A stretch of 35,265 bases of DNA from Roseococcus sp. SDR (GTDB lineage: Bacteria > Pseudomonadota > Alphaproteobacteria > Acetobacterales > Acetobacteraceae). The stretch lies in NCBI RefSeq assembly GCF_019083995.1, contig NZ_JAHRCU010000031.1:1-35265 (forward strand), written 5' to 3'. The position numbers and the translations under genes are program-made. How positions within the stretch are numbered: the first letter of the stretch is position 1; each line of letters begins with the position of its first letter. Below the pieces are notes generated by a model. That model searched no databases and was not told the DNA's origin. It was given only the letters and a program-made list of their open reading frames with translations. Shown here piece by piece: positions 1 to 7,285 of this stretch.

Positions 1-2
1 TC

Positions 3-107
3 GGACGGCTGAAGGACTGGCGCCGCATCCACACCCGATACGACAAGCTCGCCGCCAACTTCGCATCAGCCGTCGCCATCGCCGCCATCCTCCTCGGATG
101 GACATGA
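3..107 (+). CDS. IS5-family transposase, C-terminal fragment
   Basis: An open frame enters from the left edge and gives 34 residues ending in TGA. It contains LKDWRRIHTRYDKLAANF and a small hydrophobic tail ending LLGWT. This resembles the C-terminus of IS5-family (IS427/IS1031-like) DDE transposases, where R-x-x-T-R-Y-D-K-L follows the catalytic domain. The catalytic residues lie outside the window, so it cannot be said whether the copy is intact. The right end of the element should fall just downstream, somewhere in 108-130. I could not fix the terminal inverted repeat without the left end. The palindromic module at 116-257 begins only 9 bases after the stop. Confidence 0.72.
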   Translation, partial: GRLKDWRRIHTRYDKLAANFASAVAIAAILLGWT

Positions 108-119
108 ATGAGTCTGGAG

Positions 120-174
120 CCTAGAGCAGGTTCCGATCAGCTTGAATCAAGCTGATCGGAAGGTCGTGCTCTAG
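120..174. repeat. Palindromic repeat A with CTAGAGCA ends
   Basis: CTAGAGCA (121-128) is matched by TGCTCTAG (167-174). Inside lies a perfect 13-base inverted repeat, CCGATCAGCTTGA (133-145) and TCAAGCTGATCGG (147-159), around a single A. It looks like the short dispersed palindromes common between genes in alphaproteobacteria. It contains no reading frame and its function is unknown. Confidence 0.8.
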
Positions 175-185
175 AAACGTAACTG

Positions 186-252
186 CTAGAGCAGCTTATG
201 TCCGATCGAGTTGAACCGATTAGCGGTTCAACTCGATCGGACGCTGCTCTAG
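186..252. repeat. Palindromic repeat B with CTAGAGCAGC ends
   Basis: CTAGAGCAGC (186-195) pairs with GCTGCTCTAG (243-252). The inner arms are a perfect 19-base inverted repeat, GTCCGATCGAGTTGAACCG (200-218) and its complement (224-242), around ATTAG. It is a sequence relative of repeat A, with the same CCGATC..TTGAA theme, placed 11 bases downstream. Its right edge is 35 bases before the start of the Bug gene, so the hairpin would sit in that gene's leader or promoter region. Confidence 0.82.
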
Positions 253-287
253 GCTCCCAGGCAAAGACGTCCAGGGAGGAACATCAC

Positions 288-1268
288 ATGCAACGCCGCA
301 ACCTGCTGGCGCTCGCCGCCGCCGCGCCCCTCGCAGGGCCCGCTGCCGCCCAAGGGACATGGCAGCCCGACCGGCCGATCCGCATCATCGTGCCCTTCCC
401 GGCGGGCGGCGCCACGGATGTCTGGGCACGCCTCGTCGCCGAGCCGATGAGCGAGATGTTGCGCGTGCCCGTGCTGATCGAGAACCGCTCCGGCGCGGCC
501 GGCATGATCGGCGCCGATGCGGTGGCGAAGGCCCCGCCCGATGGCTACACGCTCCTCTTCACCATCACGCCGCTCGTGCAGTCGCCCATCGTGCTGGGCA
601 ATGCGCCGTATGATGCGGTGCGCGACTTCACGCCGATCGGCCAGATGGGCACGACGACGCTGATCTTCATGATCCGGTCCGAATTCCCGCCGCGCAACCT
701 GCAGGAGTTCATCACGTTTGCGCGGGCGGAGGCGCGTGCGGGCCGGGGGCTGAACCTCGGTTCCTGGGCGGCGGGATCGAGCGCGCATGTCTTCGCGCTG
801 GCGATGAACAACAAGCTCGACCTCGGCATGACGCATGTGGCCTATCGGGGTGAGGCGCCGATGGTGGTCGCCTATCTCTCGCGCGAGGTGGATGCCGGCA
901 TCAACAGCCTGACGAGCACGCGCGAGCATATCGCCAGCGGCCGGCTGCGCCCGCTGGCCGCACTGGGCGATACGCGCGCGGCCAGCATGAACGAGGTGCC
1001 GACCTTCATCGAGCAGGGCGTGGATGTGGGGCGCGGCTGGTCCGGCTTCGCGGGGCTGCTGGGGCCGGCCAACATGCCCGCCCCCGTGCATGCGCGCCTG
1101 GTGCAGGTGTTCCGCGACACGATGCATCGCGAGAATATCCGCCAGCGCCTGCTGGCCATGGACACCGACCCCGCCTGGCTCGGCCCCGAGGATTTCGGCG
1201 CGGCCATCATTCGCGTGCGCGACATCTGGACCGAGCTCACGCGGGGGATGGACCTGCAGTTGCGGTGA
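288..1268 (+). CDS. Bug-type tripartite tricarboxylate transporter substrate-binding protein
   Basis: A 326-residue periplasmic solute receptor of the Bug/TctC family, which binds carboxylates or related small acids. An N-terminal MQRRNLLALAAAA..GPAAAQ is a signal peptide with a twin-arginine-like pair. It is followed by the family hallmarks PIRIIVPFPAGGATDVWAR, ENRSGAAGMIGAD and AKAPPDGYTLLF, then THVAYRGEAPMVV in the second lobe. The start at 288 is preferred because GGGAGGAA sits at a normal distance upstream. The in-frame ATG at 198 lies inside a palindromic repeat and would place 30 non-signal residues ahead of the signal peptide. No TctA/TctB membrane subunit is nearby, so it is an orphan receptor, as is common in bacteria with many Bug genes. 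The ligand cannot be read from sequence. Confidence 0.9.
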   Translation: MQRRNLLALAAAAPLAGPAAAQGTWQPDRPIRIIVPFPAGGATDVWARLVAEPMSEMLRVPVLIENRSGAAGMIGADAVAKAPPDGYTLLFTITPLVQSPIVLGNAPYDAVRDFTPIGQMGTTTLIFMIRSEFPPRNLQEFITFARAEARAGRGLNLGSWAAGSSAHVFALAMNNKLDLGMTHVAYRGEAPMVVAYLSREVDAGINSLTSTREHIASGRLRPLAALGDTRAASMNEVPTFIEQGVDVGRGWSGFAGLLGPANMPAPVHARLVQVFRDTMHRENIRQRLLAMDTDPAWLGPEDFGAAIIRVRDIWTELTRGMDLQLR

Positions 1269-1300
1269 CGGCGGCGCGCCCTCATCCTTGGCGGAAGGGC

Positions 1301-2080
1301 CTATTCCGGCGTGGCGGCGGATCCTGCGAGCAGGCCGCCATCCACCTGGAGCTCGGCGCCCGTGATGTAGGCGGCTTCATCGGAGGCCAGCATCGCCGCG
1401 ACGGCCGCCACCTCCTCCGGCAGCCCGAAGCGCCGGAGCGGGGTGTCTGCCACCAGCGCGGCCATCCGCGCGTCGCGGTCGGGACCGTCGCCCAGCATCG
1501 GTTCCCACATCGGGGTCAGGATCGCCCCCGGATGGATCGAGTTGCAGCGGATCTTCCACCCCTGCTGCGCGCAGTAGAGCGCCACCGTCTTGGTGTGGTT
1601 GCGGATGGCAGCCTTGGAGGAGGCATAGGCGGCCGCGGCCGGAATGCCGACCATGCCGGAGCGTGAGGAGATATTGATGATGGAGCCGTATCCGCCGGCC
1701 TTCATCGCCCCGATCGCATAGCGGCAGCCCAGGAACGTCCCATCCAGGTTCACGCGGTGGACCGCCCGCCAGTCCTCCAGGCATGCATGCTCCGGATCAT
1801 GGCGCACCGCGCCGCCCTCGAAGCCGGTGACGCCCGCATTGTTGACCAGGACGTCCAGCCGGGGGACCTGGCCGGCCAGGCGCAGCCAATCGGCCTCCGC
1901 GCTGACGTCCAGGCGGATGAAGCGCGCGCCGATTTCCGCGGCCAGGGACGAGCCGCCGGCCTCGTCGCGATCGGTGACGATGACCTCGGCGCCTTCGGCA
2001 GCGAAGCGGCGGGCGATGGCGCTGCCGATTCCCCGCGCGGCACCCGTGACGACGCAGATCTTTCCGGTCAGTCGCCGCAA
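1301..2080 (-). CDS. SDR family oxidoreductase, probably NAD-dependent
   Basis: A 259-residue classical short-chain dehydrogenase/reductase. It has the nucleotide motif TGAARGIG near residue 12, NNAG at about 80, and the catalytic set Ser139-Tyr152-Lys156 (ISSRSG, YASSK). Asp37 at the end of the second strand (VTDRD) favours NAD over NADP by family rules. The C-terminus ends in the usual [11 protein letters not shown]. The start is inferred as TTG at 2080, 16 bases after the methyltransferase stop, because no ATG or GTG gives a normal N-terminus. Upstream in-frame codons overlap the methyltransferase gene. It is the last gene of the transporter-aminotransferase-methyltransferase-SDR unit. The substrate is unknown, probably a hydroxyl or keto compound of that pathway. 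Confidence 0.85.
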   Translation of the reverse strand: MRRLTGKICVVTGAARGIGSAIARRFAAEGAEVIVTDRDEAGGSSLAAEIGARFIRLDVSAEADWLRLAGQVPRLDVLVNNAGVTGFEGGAVRHDPEHACLEDWRAVHRVNLDGTFLGCRYAIGAMKAGGYGSIINISSRSGMVGIPAAAAYASSKAAIRNHTKTVALYCAQQGWKIRCNSIHPGAILTPMWEPMLGDGPDRDARMAALVADTPLRRFGLPEEVAAVAAMLASDEAAYITGAELQVDGGLLAGSAATPE

Positions 2081-2096
2081 ATCCGTACCCGCTCTT

Positions 2097-3065
2097 CTAT
2101 CGCAGTTTCTCGAAGGTGAAGGTGTTCGAGAGCGCGGCCCCCGGGCGGCCGACCAGGAAGCTGTCCTCGCGCAGGTCACGCAGGACGAGCCCTTGCCAAT
2201 CCGCCAGTTCCAGGATGGCCCGCTGCGGGACGGCATGCATCTCCATCTCGGCTCCCGGCGTGCCGGCGAGATAGGAGGCGACATCGAACCGGTAGCCCTG
2301 CAGCCAGACCGGCAGCTGGAAGATGGCGACGCCGCCCGTCTCCAGCGCGCGGAAGGCATGGCGCAGGATGTTCATCGTGACCGGCGGCGGGCAGTGCTGC
2401 AGGACGATGCGCGAATACCAGAGGTCGCAGCTTTCCACCGGCATCAGGCGGTCCGGCATCACCTGCGTGAGGGTGACATGGCCGAGGCCCGCCGCACGGA
2501 AGGTCTCGCGCGCGAGATGCAGATGCGAGGGCGAGATGTCGAGCCCCGTCACCTGCGGGAAGCGGCGCGCCAGTTGCAGCGTGACCCGGCCGACGCCGCA
2601 GCCGTAATCCACGCAATGGCGGAACTGGCCGGGGCTCCGGCCGATGCGCCCCAGCGTCGCGTCCACCACCTGCGCGTCCCAGGCGCCGGCGGCGTAGAAG
2701 GCCTCCAGGTTGTTCGCGATGTTATGCGGCAGGAACCGCTCCTCGGTCAGCACCGACCAATGCGGCGCCGCCTCGCCCGCGCGGGTCCAGTAGCCGCCCA
2801 CCTTCTCCGCCATCAGCGCGAGGGTCGCGGCATCGGCCTCGGTCTCGACCAGGTTCAGGCCGGCGTCGAGCGGTGGCAGCGCGTGCAGGTTGGAGCCGTG
2901 CCGCAGGCCGAATTCCGCGCAATTCGCCAGCGCCTTGCCGAAGGCTTCGGGCTCCGGCCAGGCGGCCATCGCATTGGCGATCACCTCCTCGCTCTCCGGA
3001 TCGCGGCCGAGCAGCATCCGGTAGCCCAGGATGACCTCTTCGCGCGTCAGCGGCCTATCCGACAA
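2097..3065 (-). CDS. Class I SAM-dependent methyltransferase with DUF4214-like N-terminus
   Basis: 322 residues. Residues about 1-55 ([20 protein letters not shown], then an EFG end) resemble the short DUF4214-type module with its LGRDP core. That module is often fused to sugar-modifying or surface-polysaccharide enzymes. Residues about 120-320 are a class I methyltransferase: motif [10 protein letters not shown] (152-160), Asp176 in GLDIS for the SAM ribose, and a motif IV-like [14 protein letters not shown]. The start is TTG at 3065 with GGAGG a few bases upstream. It overlaps the aminotransferase stop by 11 bases, so translation is probably coupled. The acceptor is unknown. The fusion hints at a glycan or small-metabolite target, but this is inference. 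Confidence 0.82.
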   Translation of the reverse strand: MSDRPLTREEVILGYRMLLGRDPESEEVIANAMAAWPEPEAFGKALANCAEFGLRHGSNLHALPPLDAGLNLVETEADAATLALMAEKVGGYWTRAGEAAPHWSVLTEERFLPHNIANNLEAFYAAGAWDAQVVDATLGRIGRSPGQFRHCVDYGCGVGRVTLQLARRFPQVTGLDISPSHLHLARETFRAAGLGHVTLTQVMPDRLMPVESCDLWYSRIVLQHCPPPVTMNILRHAFRALETGGVAIFQLPVWLQGYRFDVASYLAGTPGAEMEMHAVPQRAILELADWQGLVLRDLREDSFLVGRPGAALSNTFTFEKLR

Positions 3066-4389
3066 GGGCGGCCTCCACGGCAGCGGAGAAGCGATCGAGG
3101 ATCATGCCCATCTCCGCCTCGGTCACGTTGTAGGGAGGGGCGAGAATGACGTGGTCGCCGCGCAGACCGTCAATCGTGCCGCCCATGGGATAGCAGCCGA
3201 GGCCGCGCGCATATGCCTCGCGCTTCACACGCTCGTTGATCTTGAGCTTGGGGTCGAAGACGGCCTTGCTGCCCCGGTCCTGCACCAGCTCGATCGCCCA
3301 GAAGAGGCCGCGGCCGCGGATGTCGCCCACATGGCGGTGGTTGCCCAAGCGCTCGGTCAGGCCCTGTTCCAGCAGCGCGCCCATCGCGTTGACGTTGGCG
3401 AGCAGATTCTCTTCCTCGATCACCTCCTGCACGGCCAGCGCCGCGGCGCAGGCCATGGGGTGCGCCTGGTAGGTGTGGCCGTGCATGAAGCCGCCCGAGC
3501 CGTCGCGGATGGCCGCGATCACGCGCTCCTGCACCAGGATCCCGCCGATGGGCTGGTAACCGCCGCCCAGGCCCTTCGCGATGACCTGGATATCGGGGGC
3601 GACACCCTCCTGCTCCCAGGCGTGCATGGTGCCGACGCGGCCCATGCCGCTCATCACCTCGTCCAGGATGAGCAGCGCGCCGTGGCGGTCGCAGATCTCG
3701 CGAACCTTCTGGAAATAGCCGGGCAGCGCCGTGACGCAGCCGAGCGTGGCGCCCACCACCGTCTCGGCGCAGAAGGCGATGACGTTCTGCGGCCCGAGGC
3801 GCTGGAACTCCGCCTCCAGCTCATCGCCCAGGCGCTGCACGTAGTCGGCGTCGCTCTCGTCATCGCGGCGGTCGCGGTAGGCGTAGCAGGGCGAGACGTG
3901 GCTGAAGGCCTGGCTCAGGATGGGCGCATAGGGTGCCCTGCGCATGGCGTTGCCGCCGGCGGCGAGCGCGCCCAGCGTATTGCCGTGATAGCTCTGGCGG
4001 CGGGCGATGTAGCGCGTGCGCTGCGTCTCGCCCTTCTCCACGAAATACTGGCGCGCCATCTTGAGCGCGGCCTCCATCCCCTCGCTGCCGGAGGAGACGA
4101 AATAGGCATGCGTCAGGCCACCCGGCGCGTGGCCGACGAGCTTGTCCGCGAGCCGCTCGGCGCTCTCGCAGGAGAAGAGCGCCGTGTGGGCGTAGGTGAG
4201 CTTCGACAGCTGCGCCTGCATCGCTGCCAGCACATGCGGATGGCCATGGCCGAGGCAGGCGACGGCCGCACCGCCGGAGCCGTCGATCACCGCGTGGCCG
4301 GTGGATTCCGTGAGCCAGATCCCCTGGCCGGAAACGGCGACGGGAGGGGCGACCTTGAGGTTGCGGTGGACGAGGTGCGAGGTGCTCAT
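3055..4389 (-). CDS. Class III PLP-dependent aminotransferase
   Basis: A 444-residue fold-type I aminotransferase of class III (the omega-amino acid, ornithine and GABA group). SSGSEGMEAALKMAR binds cofactor phosphate, LILDEVMSGMGR holds the cofactor aspartate Asp243, and AKGLGGGYQP carries the Schiff-base lysine Lys272. The length is normal. The start is ATG at 4389, 20 bases after the nucleoside transporter stop. The stop lies inside the start of the methyltransferase gene. Substrates in this class vary (beta-alanine, taurine, putrescine, diaminopelargonate), and sequence alone does not settle which is used. The neighbours suggest a catabolic or salvage role for an imported amino compound. 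Confidence 0.92.
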   Translation of the reverse strand: MSTSHLVHRNLKVAPPVAVSGQGIWLTESTGHAVIDGSGGAAVACLGHGHPHVLAAMQAQLSKLTYAHTALFSCESAERLADKLVGHAPGGLTHAYFVSSGSEGMEAALKMARQYFVEKGETQRTRYIARRQSYHGNTLGALAAGGNAMRRAPYAPILSQAFSHVSPCYAYRDRRDDESDADYVQRLGDELEAEFQRLGPQNVIAFCAETVVGATLGCVTALPGYFQKVREICDRHGALLILDEVMSGMGRVGTMHAWEQEGVAPDIQVIAKGLGGGYQPIGGILVQERVIAAIRDGSGGFMHGHTYQAHPMACAAALAVQEVIEEENLLANVNAMGALLEQGLTERLGNHRHVGDIRGRGLFWAIELVQDRGSKAVFDPKLKINERVKREAYARGLGCYPMGGTIDGLRGDHVILAPPYNVTEAEMGMILDRFSAAVEAALVG

Positions 4390-4409
4390 GCCGCAAGCCT
4401 AACCCGGGC

Positions 4410-5645
4410 TCAGGGCGGTGTCAGCACGCCGACGGCGGCACCCGCCATGCAGCAGGCCAGCGTGGCGGCGAGGAGCGAGGGCAGGCCGAGGGCGACGATA
4501 TCGGCCCGGCGCTCGGGGCACATGGCGCACATGCCGCCCAGCATGATCCCGAGCGAGCCGAAATTGGTGAAGCCGCAGAGCGCATAGGTGAGGATGAGGC
4601 GCGACCGGTCCGAGAGCGCCGCGGCACCCCCTCGTGCCATGTCCAGATAGGCGACGAACTCGTTCACCATGAGTTTCACGCCCAGGAACTGGGCGACCGT
4701 CGCAGCCTCGCCCGCCGGCACGCCCATGGCCCAGGCGAGCGGCCAGAAGAGCAGGCCCGCCACCTGCTGCAGCGTGATGCCCAGCAGCGGCTGCAGGATC
4801 TCATTGCCCAGCGCGACCAGTGCCACGAAGACGATCAGTGCCGCCATGATGCCGAGCAGGAGCTGCAGCCCGTCGCTCGTGCCCTGGACCAGGGCCTCCA
4901 TGGTGCTGGTGTAGAGGGGCGGCGCGTCGGCCTCGCCCTGTGTGACGGCGCTGCCTGGGATCATCAGCAGCGCCACCAGCACGGCGGCGGGCGCGCTGAT
5001 GAGGGAGGCGGTGAGCAGCTGCCCCGCCGCATCGGGCACGACGGAGGAGATGATGAGCGCATAGACGACGAGCATGTTGCCCGAGATGGTGGCCAGCCCC
5101 GCGACCATGACGACGAACAGCTCGGAGCGCGTGAGCTTCGCGAGCCAGGGGCGGATGAGCAGCGGCGCCTCCACCATGCCGACGAAGACATTGGCCGCGA
5201 CGGAGAAGCCGGCCGCGCCGCCCAGGCCAAACAGGCGCCGCAGCCCGCCCGCCAGGGCACTCACGACGAAGGGCAGCACGCGCCAATGGTAGAGCACGGC
5301 CGAAAGCGCGCCGACCAGCAGCACCAGCGGCAGCGCCTGGAAGAAGAGGATGAAGGAGGAACCGGGCGTGACCTCCGCGAAGGGCAGCGGCCCTCCGCCG
5401 AGATAGCCGAAGACCAGGGCCGTGCCGGCCTGGGTGGCGCGCGCCAGCGCATCCACCGCGCGGCCGATCAGCGCGAAGCCGGCGCGCAGCGGCGGCACAT
5501 GCAGCAGCAGCGCGGCGAGGCCGATCAGGCCCACCAGGCCACCCGCGACGACGCGCCAGGAGGCATCGCGGCGGAAGCCGCCCATGGCCCAGGCGAGCAC
5601 ACAAAGCAGAGCGAGGCCCAAGGCGGATTGGAGCTGGAGGGACAT
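4410..5645 (-). CDS. NupC/CNT family nucleoside transporter
   Basis: A 411-residue inner-membrane protein with about ten hydrophobic segments. It matches concentrative nucleoside transporters, which import nucleosides with protons or sodium. Diagnostic stretches include AANVFVGMVEAPLLIRP, LATISGNMLVVYA, KLMVNEFVAYLD and CGFTNFGSLGIMLGG in the usual order. The length agrees with E. coli NupC (about 400). A GGAGG lies upstream of ATG 5645. It is the first gene of a tight minus-strand unit with the aminotransferase 20 bases downstream. This suggests, without proving, that the imported compound feeds the enzymes encoded after it. Confidence 0.9.
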   Translation of the reverse strand: MSLQLQSALGLALLCVLAWAMGGFRRDASWRVVAGGLVGLIGLAALLLHVPPLRAGFALIGRAVDALARATQAGTALVFGYLGGGPLPFAEVTPGSSFILFFQALPLVLLVGALSAVLYHWRVLPFVVSALAGGLRRLFGLGGAAGFSVAANVFVGMVEAPLLIRPWLAKLTRSELFVVMVAGLATISGNMLVVYALIISSVVPDAAGQLLTASLISAPAAVLVALLMIPGSAVTQGEADAPPLYTSTMEALVQGTSDGLQLLLGIMAALIVFVALVALGNEILQPLLGITLQQVAGLLFWPLAWAMGVPAGEAATVAQFLGVKLMVNEFVAYLDMARGGAAALSDRSRLILTYALCGFTNFGSLGIMLGGMCAMCPERRADIVALGLPSLLAATLACCMAGAAVGVLTPP

Positions 5646-5648
5646 CAG

Positions 5649-5747
5649 GAATGGGCCTCCGGCGGCTGGGGGCCCATTCTTGGAGAGAGGCGGCCCCAGA
5701 CCCCTTTACGAATGGGGTCCGGGGCCTGAGGCCCCGGCCGCCGGAGG
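5649..5747. repeat. Nested GC-rich palindromes between rmuC and nupC-like gene
   Basis: This gap is almost entirely nested inverted repeats. The outer arms are CCTCCGGCGGC (5656-5666) and GCCGCCGGAGG (5737-5747). Inside are GAATGGGCC/GGCCCATTC (5649-5657 and 5671-5679), GACCCC/GGGGTC (5699-5704 and 5714-5719) and CCGGGGCC-TGA-GGCCCCGG (5719-5737). It may end rmuC transcription or be a dispersed element. There is no T-run to prove termination. Confidence 0.7.
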
Positions 5748-5750
5748 TCC

Positions 5751-7043
5751 TCATGTTTCTTCTTCATCCACCGCCCCTTCCTCGAGCCCCAGCACCACGC
5801 CCGACTGATCCCCGGGCAGTGCCTCGATCGTCTTGAGTTTCCTCTCGATCTGGCGTGTGCGGGTCTTGGCCTCCTCGATCGTCCTGGTCACGGTGCCGAC
5901 CTGCGTGCCGAGCTTCGTCAGCACCGACGCCATCTTGCCCATCTCGCCCTTGGTCGCCGAGAGCAATTCGCGCACGGATTCCGCGTTCTTCGACAGCGCC
6001 AGCGTGACATGGCCGAGCTGGATGGTGCGCAGCAGCGCCGGCAGCAGCGAGGGGCCGAGGATGAGAACGCGATGCGTGCGGCCGATATCGTCGATCAGGC
6101 CCGGGATGCGCGCGACTTCGGCATAGAGGCCCTCGGTGGGCAGGTACATCACCCCGAACTCCACGGTGCGCGGCGGGATGATGTATTTCTCCGCGATCTT
6201 CTTCGCCTCGCCGCGGATGCGGACTTCCAGCGCCTTGCGCGCCGTGGCTTCGGCGGCGGCATCGGCGGCTTCCCAGGCATCGAGCAGGCGGGCGTAGTCC
6301 TCCACCGGGAATTTCGCATCCACCGGCAGCAGCACGCGGGCGTCGCCGGCGGTGGGCATCACCACGGCGAATTCCACGACATCGGCGCTGTCCTCGCGCA
6401 GGCGGACATTCGCCTCGTAGCTGCCCTCGGGGAGGATGTCGTCCAGCAGGGCGCGCACCTGCGTCTCGCCCCAGCCGCCGCGCGTCTTCACATTGCCGAA
6501 GAGGCGCTTGATGTCGCCGATCTGGCCGGTGACGGCCTGGATCTCGCCCATCGCCTTCTGCACGGCGGTGAACTGGTCGATGACGCGGGCGAAGCTCTCA
6601 TTCATCTGCTTCTCGACCGCGCCGGCGAGCTGTTCGTTCACGCTCTTCTGGATCTCGGCGAGGCGCTTTTCATTGGTCTCGCGCATCTCGGTGAGCTTCT
6701 GGTCCAGCAGGTCGCGCGAGCGGCTGGCCTCGGTGGCGAGGCGATCCAGCAGGGATTTTTCGAGCGCGGCGAGGGCGGTGGTCTGGCGATGCAGGGCCTC
6801 GTTCAGGAGCTTGCCCTGCTCGATGGCGAAGCCCGAGACGGCGGCGCCCAGCGCCGCTTCGCTGGCGGCTAGCGCGGCCTTCACCTCGCCTGTCAGCGCG
6901 CCGAGGCGCTCGCCCTGGCGTTCCTGCGCGGCCTGGAGCAGGGGCAAAGCGGGGTCGCTGCCAGGCTTGCGTGCCAGCAGCACGCCCAGCACCGCGAGCA
7001 GCAGCACCACGACCAGACCGAGCAGTGCCGCTTCAACCGTCAC
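5751..7043 (-). CDS. rmuC: DNA recombination protein RmuC
   Basis: 430 residues. An N-terminal membrane anchor (LLGLVVVLLLAVLGVLLA) is followed by a long coiled-coil-like region (about 30-170). The RmuC nuclease-like domain follows: FGNVKTRGGWGETQVRALLDDILP, LLPVDAKFPVEDY, KKIAEKYIIPPRTVEFGVMYLPTEGLYAE and GPSLLPALLRTI are all family signatures. RmuC is linked to suppression of recombination at inverted repeats. The start is GTG at 7043 with GGGGGAT upstream. An acidic tail rich in Glu/Asp ends the protein. It stands alone between two palindrome-filled gaps. Confidence 0.95.
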   Translation of the reverse strand: MTVEAALLGLVVVLLLAVLGVLLARKPGSDPALPLLQAAQERQGERLGALTGEVKAALAASEAALGAAVSGFAIEQGKLLNEALHRQTTALAALEKSLLDRLATEASRSRDLLDQKLTEMRETNEKRLAEIQKSVNEQLAGAVEKQMNESFARVIDQFTAVQKAMGEIQAVTGQIGDIKRLFGNVKTRGGWGETQVRALLDDILPEGSYEANVRLREDSADVVEFAVVMPTAGDARVLLPVDAKFPVEDYARLLDAWEAADAAAEATARKALEVRIRGEAKKIAEKYIIPPRTVEFGVMYLPTEGLYAEVARIPGLIDDIGRTHRVLILGPSLLPALLRTIQLGHVTLALSKNAESVRELLSATKGEMGKMASVLTKLGTQVGTVTRTIEEAKTRTRQIERKLKTIEALPGDQSGVVLGLEEGAVDEEET

Positions 7044-7144
7044 GCCATCCCCCGCGCCGAATCGTGCGAATCATGCCGATTTCCCTGAATGCCGGCCAGC
7101 CCAAGCAAAGGCGGACTCGCACCAGCCCTTCCGCCCCCCGTGGC

Positions 7145-7169
7145 CCTCCGGTGGCTTTGCCACCGGAGG
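7145..7169. repeat. Perfect hairpin CCTCCGGTGGC-TTT-GCCACCGGAGG
   Basis: 11-base perfect arms (7145-7155 and 7159-7169) around TTT, in the 242-base gap upstream of rmuC and downstream of purH. The arm differs by one base from the outer arm CCTCCGGCGGC of the palindrome cluster at 5656-5747, so the two belong to one family. The rest of 7044-7144 shows no clear gene. Confidence 0.75.
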
Positions 7170-7200
7170 ATGAGCCCAGCGCCCAGGATCAGTGCCCATC

Positions 7201-7284
7201 CGGGGCCCCCACAAAAATGCCGCAGGCGTCTTTGTGGGGAGATCTCGGGGCCCCGCGAAGACGCCGAAGGCGGGTTCGTGGGGA
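7201..7284. repeat. Two tandem related hairpins downstream of purH
   Basis: Two diverged copies with a 45-base period, each opening with CGGGGCCCC (7201 and 7246). Copy 1 pairs CCCCACAAA (7207-7215) with TTTGTGGGG (7231-7239). Copy 2 pairs CCCCGCGAA (7251-7259) with TTCGTGGGG at 7275-7283 (one mismatch). The inner GCCGCAGGCG and GCCGAAGGCG match in position. They lie 2 bases past the purH stop and could end its transcript, though no T-run follows. Confidence 0.7.
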
Positions 7285-7285
7285 A

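Noticed and set aside
198-287. Upstream ATG extending the first Bug protein by 30 residues
   Set aside because: It starts inside palindromic repeat B, has no ribosome site, and would bury the signal peptide.
1269-1300. Possible terminator between the first Bug gene and the SDR
   Set aside because: The 32-base gap has no convincing stem or T-run.
5751-7043. Palindromes around rmuC as an integron or phage attachment system
   Set aside because: There is no integrase, no recombinase and no direct-repeat boundary, and similar palindromes occur in other gaps.
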